Below, in pieces: positions 60,528 to 64,000 of a stretch of DNA of 64,000 nucleotides (within the stretch, counting starts at the first letter, position 1; each line of letters starts with the position of its first letter). The notes under the pieces were generated by a model, which saw only the letters and a program-made list of their open reading frames with translations, was not told the origin of the DNA and searched no databases. The position numbers and the translations under genes are program-made. The DNA is from Bacillota bacterium. GTDB lineage: Bacteria > Bacillota > Clostridia > Christensenellales > Aristaeellaceae. The DNA lies in assembly GCA_023444095.1 (NCBI GenBank), contig JAEZRP010000002.1, positions 30,269 through 94,268 on the forward strand, written 5' to 3'.

Positions 60528-60541
60528 GATCGAGGTGCACG

Positions 60542-60856
60542 ATGGCAAACGACAACGATACCCTTCAACTGGTTTTGCGGGATCAGGCCGCGATGAAGCA
60601 ATCCCTCAATAACCTTACGGAACGCTTAGACGACCAGAAGACGCTCACGGAATCCGTTCACAAGCTGGCCCTTTCCTCCGTTGAAATGGCCGGGAAGATC
60701 ACCAACCTCACGGACAAAGTCGCGAAAATCGACAGGGACGTTGAGGAAGTAAAGTGCAAACCCGCCAAGAAGTGGGACCGCCTTGGAGACATCGTCGTCG
60801 GCGCGCTTGTTGGCGGAGTGGCGACGTACATCTTCGCATCGATTGGCCTGAGATAG
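60542..60856 (+). CDS. XhlA-like hemolysin/lysis accessory protein
   Basis: 104 residues: amphipathic coiled coil (10-70) and a C-terminal membrane helix ('IVVGALVGGVATYIFASIGL'), the XhlA build from PBSX. Works with the holin in lysis timing. GAGGTGCACG before the ATG lies just after an RNA switch-like structure. Confidence 0.82.
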   Translation: MANDNDTLQLVLRDQAAMKQSLNNLTERLDDQKTLTESVHKLALSSVEMAGKITNLTDKVAKIDRDVEEVKCKPAKKWDRLGDIVVGALVGGVATYIFASIGLR

Positions 60857-60876
60857 GCCGGAAAGGAATACATTAC

Positions 60877-61353
60877 ATGAAGAAGGTATTACTGGCAGTC
60901 TTGCTCGTCATCGCGATCATTATCGCGGTGGCCACACCCTACGCCGTCGCGGAGCAGGAACCCGCGCCGGAAACCGAACAGACGGAGGTTGTTCAGGCAG
61001 AATCCCCGACGACCATCTTCGTCCCCGTTGAGAAAGAAGACGGAATCAACCTTACGGCGATCATCAATTCGATTTTGGTTTTGATCGCTGCATTCATCAC
61101 GAAGAAGGTCATCCCTTACATGAAAGCCAGGATGACCGCGGCCCAATATGCACAGTTCGAGGCAGCCGTCCGCGTCGGAGTATACGCAGCGGAAGAAATC
61201 TACAAGTCTGGCCATGGCGAAGAGAAGCTCAATTATGTGATTGATTACCTCGACAGGAAGGGCTTCAGCGTCGACATCGACCAGATCAAGGCCGCAGTTT
61301 ACCAGATGCGCGAGGGCAAGACGACGCCCGCAACCGTTCCAAAGACCGAATAA
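60877..61353 (+). CDS. Phage holin (LLH type)
   Basis: 158 residues. N-terminal signal-anchor ('VLLAVLLVIAIIIAVATPYAVA'), second membrane segment ('LTAIINSILVLIAAFITKKV'), and a C-terminal cytoplasmic helix region ending 'DIDQIKAAVYQMREGK' as in phage_holin_6/LLH proteins. Follows XhlA; makes the pore that lets out the endolysin. Start ATG 60877 has GGAAAGGAA. Confidence 0.83.
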   Translation: MKKVLLAVLLVIAIIIAVATPYAVAEQEPAPETEQTEVVQAESPTTIFVPVEKEDGINLTAIINSILVLIAAFITKKVIPYMKARMTAAQYAQFEAAVRVGVYAAEEIYKSGHGEEKLNYVIDYLDRKGFSVDIDQIKAAVYQMREGKTTPATVPKTE

Positions 61354-61359
61354 CGTATC

Positions 61360-61386
61360 AAGCCCCCGCCGTGAAGCGGGGGCTTT
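61360..61386. terminator. Bidirectional terminator between convergent operons
   Basis: AAGCCCCCGC (61360-61369) with GCGGGGGCTT (61376-61385), loop CGTGAA, T residues on the plus side. It ends the late operon and also the leftward membrane-protein genes. Confidence 0.88.
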
Positions 61387-61388
61387 GC

Positions 61389-61952
61389 TTATTTAGCCAT
61401 ACTAAGAAGTTTTCCGCTAATTGAGCCGCCAATTTCATCTAGCAACTGCCGGTCGCGTCCTACTTTGTTGATTTTACTACGTTGCGTTTCATTTTTCTGC
61501 TTACGAACAATAGCGCTGTAAAAATCCCAAAGTATAATTCCGTTATTGACAGGGCGAGGTACATGTATAAAGAGATATCTTGAAGCTATATCTTGCACCT
61601 TGTCTTCTATTTCGCAAATAATTTTAGCGCTACTATATTTACACCCAACAAGTGATTCAACAGCAGATAATCCACCCTCTACATATAGTTCAACTACAGC
61701 CTTAACAGATCTGTAGTACAGTATATAGTTAAACGAATCATGTATGAATTCTACAGTTCTTTCTATCTTGTCATGTAGATATTCATACTGTTGTTCTGTT
61801 ATCCTTTCCTGTACGTACATCCTGTCAACTTGTTTCGAGATCGAATCCAGTGCATTATCACTTTCCATTTGTGCCACTTCTATGCGATTCTTTAGAATCG
61901 AAAAAATGATCACAACAGTGCCAATGATTATTGTCATTAACGTGATAAACAT
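61389..61952 (-). CDS. Membrane-anchored accessory protein (moron)
   Basis: 187 residues. One N-terminal membrane helix ('FITLMTIIIGTVVIIFSIL') followed by a charged helical domain with no recognised motif ('VDRMYVQERITEQQYEYLHDKIERTVEF' region). It lies 2 bases after the other membrane gene and runs against the holin gene. AT-rich compared with the phage. The position between the lysis genes and the element's end is typical for exclusion or conversion genes. Not recognised. Confidence 0.68.
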   Translation of the reverse strand: MFITLMTIIIGTVVIIFSILKNRIEVAQMESDNALDSISKQVDRMYVQERITEQQYEYLHDKIERTVEFIHDSFNYILYYRSVKAVVELYVEGGLSAVESLVGCKYSSAKIICEIEDKVQDIASRYLFIHVPRPVNNGIILWDFYSAIVRKQKNETQRSKINKVGRDRQLLDEIGGSISGKLLSMAK

Positions 61953-61954
61953 AC

Positions 61955-62383
61955 CTATGGCTCCTTTCTTCTTGCTCTTCGCCGATCCGCTTTATATAGT
62001 TCGCTTAGTAAGCTGTCGTATTCGCTTTTAGATTTTCTCAGACTACGCGATAGAGTTACATTTTTTTCCTTTAACTGCTTTATCTTAATTCTATGGTAAA
62101 TAAACGCTATTGACAAAAAAGCTAACAGCGTCTTTCCGGCCTCGAGGACGGTCGCAACAGCATTGCATAAGTCGCTCCACATTCCCGGTCGATCTTTCGA
62201 ATCTGCCAGCCAGAAGATACTAATAATAACAACGGCTCCGAAAGTTACCAAGATAGCCGTGTTCGCAATGCTAATCCAAGGGCTACGATCTTTATGGTTT
62301 AATGCTACGCCGAAATCGTTCGAGTGGTTTGCTAACTCGCGATTAAGTGCTTCAGTTCCTCTGGAAGGCATCTCCATGTATTG
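61955..62383 (-). CDS. Two-helix membrane accessory protein (moron)
   Basis: 142 residues with two membrane helices ('ANTAILVTFGAVVIISIFWL' and 'TLLAFLSIAFIYH') and a basic coiled-coil tail ('LKEKNVTLSRSLRKSKSEYDSL'). ATG 62383 follows GAGG; ATG 62419 has no ribosome site. It shares the promoter at 62446-62474 with the next gene and probably forms a complex with it. Function unknown. Confidence 0.66.
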   Translation of the reverse strand, partial: QYMEMPSRGTEALNRELANHSNDFGVALNHKDRSPWISIANTAILVTFGAVVIISIFWLADSKDRPGMWSDLCNAVATVLEAGKTLLAFLSIAFIYHRIKIKQLKEKNVTLSRSLRKSKSEYDSLLSELYKADRRRARRKEP

Positions 62384-62445
62384 CATCAATCCTCGTATTG
62401 CAGGCACGAAACCATGCAATTGTATAACATCGCTCTGTTAATGTA

Positions 62446-62474
62446 ATTATATAACAAATGTTAAACTTTGGCAA
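62446..62474 (-). promoter_or_regulatory. Promoter of the membrane moron operon
   Basis: Minus strand TTGCCA (62474-62469), 17-base spacer, perfect TATAAT (62451-62446). No phage operator nearby, so expression in the lysogen is likely. Confidence 0.75.
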
Positions 62475-62620
62475 CGCGCTGTTCGATATCCAATTGTTAA
62501 TATTTAGTAACGGCCCCTCTAAATAATAAGCCACGCTCGTAGAAAATATGTTGAGTCAATACGAAAAAGCATATCTGGTCTAGTAGATTATCAAACTGGC
62601 GCTTTTTGCCCTGCGTTCTC
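62475..62620. other. AT-rich spacer, no gene seen
   Basis: Part of the 405-base stretch 62384-62788 without a full gene. I see no tRNA-Pro copy, no terminator with a T run and no credible reading frame here. If the prophage ends before the SOS cassette, attR would have to lie in or near this stretch. Confidence 0.4.
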
Positions 62621-62649
62621 TTGATCGAACGTACGTTCTTACATATTCT
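62621..62649 (+). promoter_or_regulatory. SOS-type promoter with LexA box in its spacer
   Basis: TTGATC (62621-62626), 17-base spacer, TATTCT (62644-62649). The spacer begins with a perfect box GAAC-GTAC-GTTC (62627-62638). It faces right. The downstream AAGGAG (62668-62673) and ATG 62682 lead to only 20 codons (to 62744). Confidence 0.72.
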
Positions 62650-62651
62650 AT

Positions 62652-62663
62652 GAACATCCGTTC
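62652..62663. promoter_or_regulatory. Second LexA (SOS) box
   Basis: GAAC-ATCC-GTTC, 25 bp after the first box, covering the transcription start region. Tandem boxes make tight LexA control likely. Confidence 0.75.
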
Positions 62664-62681
62664 TTGTAAGGAGATGCCGAC

Positions 62682-62744
62682 ATGGTACAGGCGCTTGGAA
62701 AAGCCAAGATAAAAACGATGCTCAAAGATCTCGACTGCCAATGA
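62682..62744 (+). pseudogene. Remnant reading frame behind the SOS promoter
   Basis: ATG 62682 with a good AAGGAG site encodes 20 residues and stops. After the stop the frame is open again up to about 62830 but overlaps the 3' end of the leftward gene at 62789. Looks like the stump of an SOS gene that was cut off or degraded; a true 20-residue leader peptide is possible. Confidence 0.4.
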
Positions 62745-62788
62745 GAGTTTGAGGAATGGCAACAGGCCAATATCTTGATAGAGCCGAA

Positions 62789-63013
62789 TCAATCTCCAAA
62801 GTTAAAGTCAAACTCAGATGGATCTATCCCGGCCTCGACCGCTTGCCTGACGATCTCATCGATCAGTATGCGCTCCATGGTAGTCTCGTCATACTCAAAG
62901 GGGTCCGCCTCCGCGTAGAGATAGTACTCATCTGCGACGACCCACATGCTGTTGACGGTCTTGCCCGGCGTCGTGCGGCTATCTCCGCCCTCATAGATCA
63001 CACTATACTTCAT
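62789..63013 (-). CDS. Small acidic protein of the SOS cassette
   Basis: 74 residues: 'MKYSVIYEGGDSRTTPGKTVNSMWVV' start and acidic helical end ('DEIVRQAVEAGIDPSEFDFNFGD'). Overlaps the SRAP gene by 11 bases, so co-expressed. Not recognised; small partner proteins are normal in such TLS cassettes. Confidence 0.65.
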   Translation of the reverse strand: MKYSVIYEGGDSRTTPGKTVNSMWVVADEYYLYAEADPFEYDETTMERILIDEIVRQAVEAGIDPSEFDFNFGD

Positions 63014-63671
63014 CTTTGTCGCTCCCTGTCAGATCGAATAGGCTGATCTGTTTTGGCTTCGCAGGTTTGGGCTTATCGGCTGGCATCGCCAATAAATCTG
63101 GTTGCGGTCGGTGGAGGATGTCGCCGGTTGCCTGCGGGTCGGTGATCCATGCGTCGCGCTCGTCTCGGTCGACATAGACAGGCATGCGGGTATGGTAAGG
63201 CTCCATGCTCTCATTGGCGCCAGTGGTAAGGATCACATAGCGATCTTCACGATCGCCGTTTGGCAATGCGTAATTTGTGTGTAGTCCAGCAAGATACATA
63301 GTATCTTTCCCTTGGGGACGGAAGAGGAATTTATCAGTTGATTTCCCATTCCGATCGTGCTTCCACTCGTAAAAGCCGGAAGTCGGGATGATGACGCGCC
63401 GGGCACGCAGCGCGGCGGAGAATAATGACTTTTCACCCGCCGTTTCAGAACGCGCATTGATCGTCACGCCCGATTTACCATGCATGGGGAAGCCCCAGCG
63501 CATGAGCACCGGGCCATCTGCTGTGATCACCGGTGCAATATTGGTCGGGTAGATCTCACCTGTGCTCATAGCCGAGGCCGCTGCGTCACCGTATTTTTGC
63601 GTTACCTCTTCGATGATCTCGCGGATCTCGATCATCTCTTCCTCGGTCAGGACAACATATCGGCCGCACAT
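63003..63671 (-). CDS. SRAP/YedK family abasic-site DNA-protein crosslinking protein with beta-clamp motif
   Basis: 222 residues. Catalytic Cys2 in 'MCGRY', N in 'INARSET', E in 'GFYEW', H in 'PYHTRMPV': complete SRAP active site, which forms a thiazolidine link to abasic sites in single-stranded DNA (HMCES/YedK). The C-terminus carries 'QISLFDL', which fits the beta-clamp-binding pentapeptide QxSLF. This tail is an addition to the usual SRAP fold and would bring the protein to replication forks. Part of a leftward SOS operon. Confidence 0.9.
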   Translation of the reverse strand: MCGRYVVLTEEEMIEIREIIEEVTQKYGDAAASAMSTGEIYPTNIAPVITADGPVLMRWGFPMHGKSGVTINARSETAGEKSLFSAALRARRVIIPTSGFYEWKHDRNGKSTDKFLFRPQGKDTMYLAGLHTNYALPNGDREDRYVILTTGANESMEPYHTRMPVYVDRDERDAWITDPQATGDILHRPQPDLLAMPADKPKPAKPKQISLFDLTGSDKDEV

Positions 63672-63938
63672 CTACGCTCCATCTCCTTCGTCCCGCACCG
63701 GTCCGGCATGTTCCACAAACCACTTGTCTTCCTCCCGGAATATATACCGCAGATATCCCTGGATCATGACCGCATACCGTATGCCGTGCCCGCCCGCCTT
63801 CGTGGCGGCACAGGGCTTAGAATCGACGATGCGGTCGATAGCATACTCGCGGCCATCTGTCCATAGAAGGACACGCGGCCATACGCTACCATCCGTGTGA
63901 TGCTCAGCCAAAACATTCAGATATACCTTTCGCCACAC
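63672..63938 (-). CDS. Small SOS-cassette protein
   Basis: 88 residues, GTG start with AAGGAG upstream. 'VLAEHHTDGSVWPRVLLWTDGREYAIDRIVD' region and 'GGHGIRYAVMIQGYLRYIF' give a compact beta-rich fold found next to Y-family polymerase genes in Clostridia. Ends one base before the SRAP start. Role unknown. Confidence 0.75.
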   Translation of the reverse strand: MWRKVYLNVLAEHHTDGSVWPRVLLWTDGREYAIDRIVDSKPCAATKAGGHGIRYAVMIQGYLRYIFREEDKWFVEHAGPVRDEGDGA

Positions 63939-63953
63939 AGGGCGTCAACTCCT

Positions 63954-64000
63954 TCACTTCGTCCATCCGACGGGGTGGATAATATGGTCATCCTTCGGAT
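63954..64000 (-). CDS. 3' end of upstream gene, possibly a Y-family DNA polymerase
   Basis: Only the last 14 codons are inside the window, ending 'DDHIIHPVGWTK'. A '(D)DHxIHPVG' end is what I recall for the Y-family polymerase (DinB/UmuC-like) in Clostridia SOS cassettes, and the neighbours fit. Too short for a firm call. Confidence 0.4.
   Translation of the reverse strand, partial: PKDDHIIHPVGWTK

Noticed and set aside
61354..64000. attR with a complete tRNA-Pro on the minus strand
   Set aside because: Searched by eye for the T arm, anticodon loop and CCA end; no matching stretch was found.
1..64000. CRISPR array
   Set aside because: No run of regularly spaced identical repeats with unique spacers was seen; the TAACC array has 5-base units and coding repeats are diverged.

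Overview
The window is almost entirely one temperate, contractile-tailed phage (PBSX/XkdK-type myovirus organisation) integrated in the chromosome of a Gram-positive bacterium, most likely a Clostridia member of the Bacillota. Support for the host call: strong GGAGG ribosome sites, PBSX-like tail genes (sheath, tube, LysM protein, XkdQ/S/T/U-like, XkdX), an NlpC/P60-type endolysin with a peptidoglycan-binding domain, XhlA-like and phage-holin proteins, and Gram-positive SOS boxes (GAAC-N4-GTTC). The phage backbone is GC-rich; three or four inserted loci (1.4-2.9 kb, 57.6-58.1 kb, 61.4-62.5 kb, partly 4.6-5.3 kb) are visibly AT-rich.

Layout. 1-942 is the 3' part of a host MATE transporter with its terminator. 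1135-1217 holds the 3' half of a tRNA-Pro(CGG) gene (minus strand) with its terminator; this is the likely attL, next to a tyrosine integrase. Leftward genes 1378-5669 form the lysogeny/moron block: dGTPase-like HD protein with its own promoter, integrase, zinc-ribbon protein, lipoprotein, repressor. A divergent promoter region (5670-5892) separates them from the rightward early operon: Cro-like and other XRE regulators, excisionase-like HTH, Rad50-like ATPase, RecT, metallo-beta-lactamase-fold protein, DnaD-like initiator, DnaB helicase, RusA, then many small accessory proteins (coiled coil, MazG-like, zinc ribbons, DUF5131 radical-SAM-like), SSB and an ArpU/RinA-like late regulator. One spot here (20210-20436) is a deletion scar joining the start of an ASCH gene to the tail of a DNA methyltransferase.

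The late operon begins at a promoter (22811-22839) followed at once by an intrinsic terminator, a lambda pR'-like arrangement. The first late genes are an unusual four-gene cassette: ParB/Srx domain protein, small P-loop kinase, radical SAM enzyme, second ParB/Srx protein (22905-26125), a candidate nucleic-acid hypermodification module. Then come terminase, portal, a 1124-residue MuF protein fused to a kinase-like and a toxin-like C-terminal domain, protease with a nested scaffold start, capsid, connectors, sheath, tube, tail chaperone with a -1 frameshift, a 1766-residue tape measure with thirteen 31-residue repeats, baseplate, fibres, a moron gene, a C-type-lectin/FGE-like tip protein, endolysin, XhlA-like protein and holin.

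The right end (61389-62474) is a convergent two-gene membrane-protein operon with its own near-consensus promoter, a typical place for superinfection-exclusion genes. After it are an orphan LexA-regulated promoter (62621-62663) and a leftward SOS cassette: end of a probable Y-family polymerase, a small protein, an SRAP/YedK protein carrying a C-terminal beta-clamp motif, and a small acidic protein. I could not find the intact tRNA-Pro expected at attR, so the right boundary of the element is either beyond 64 kb or not recognisable by eye.
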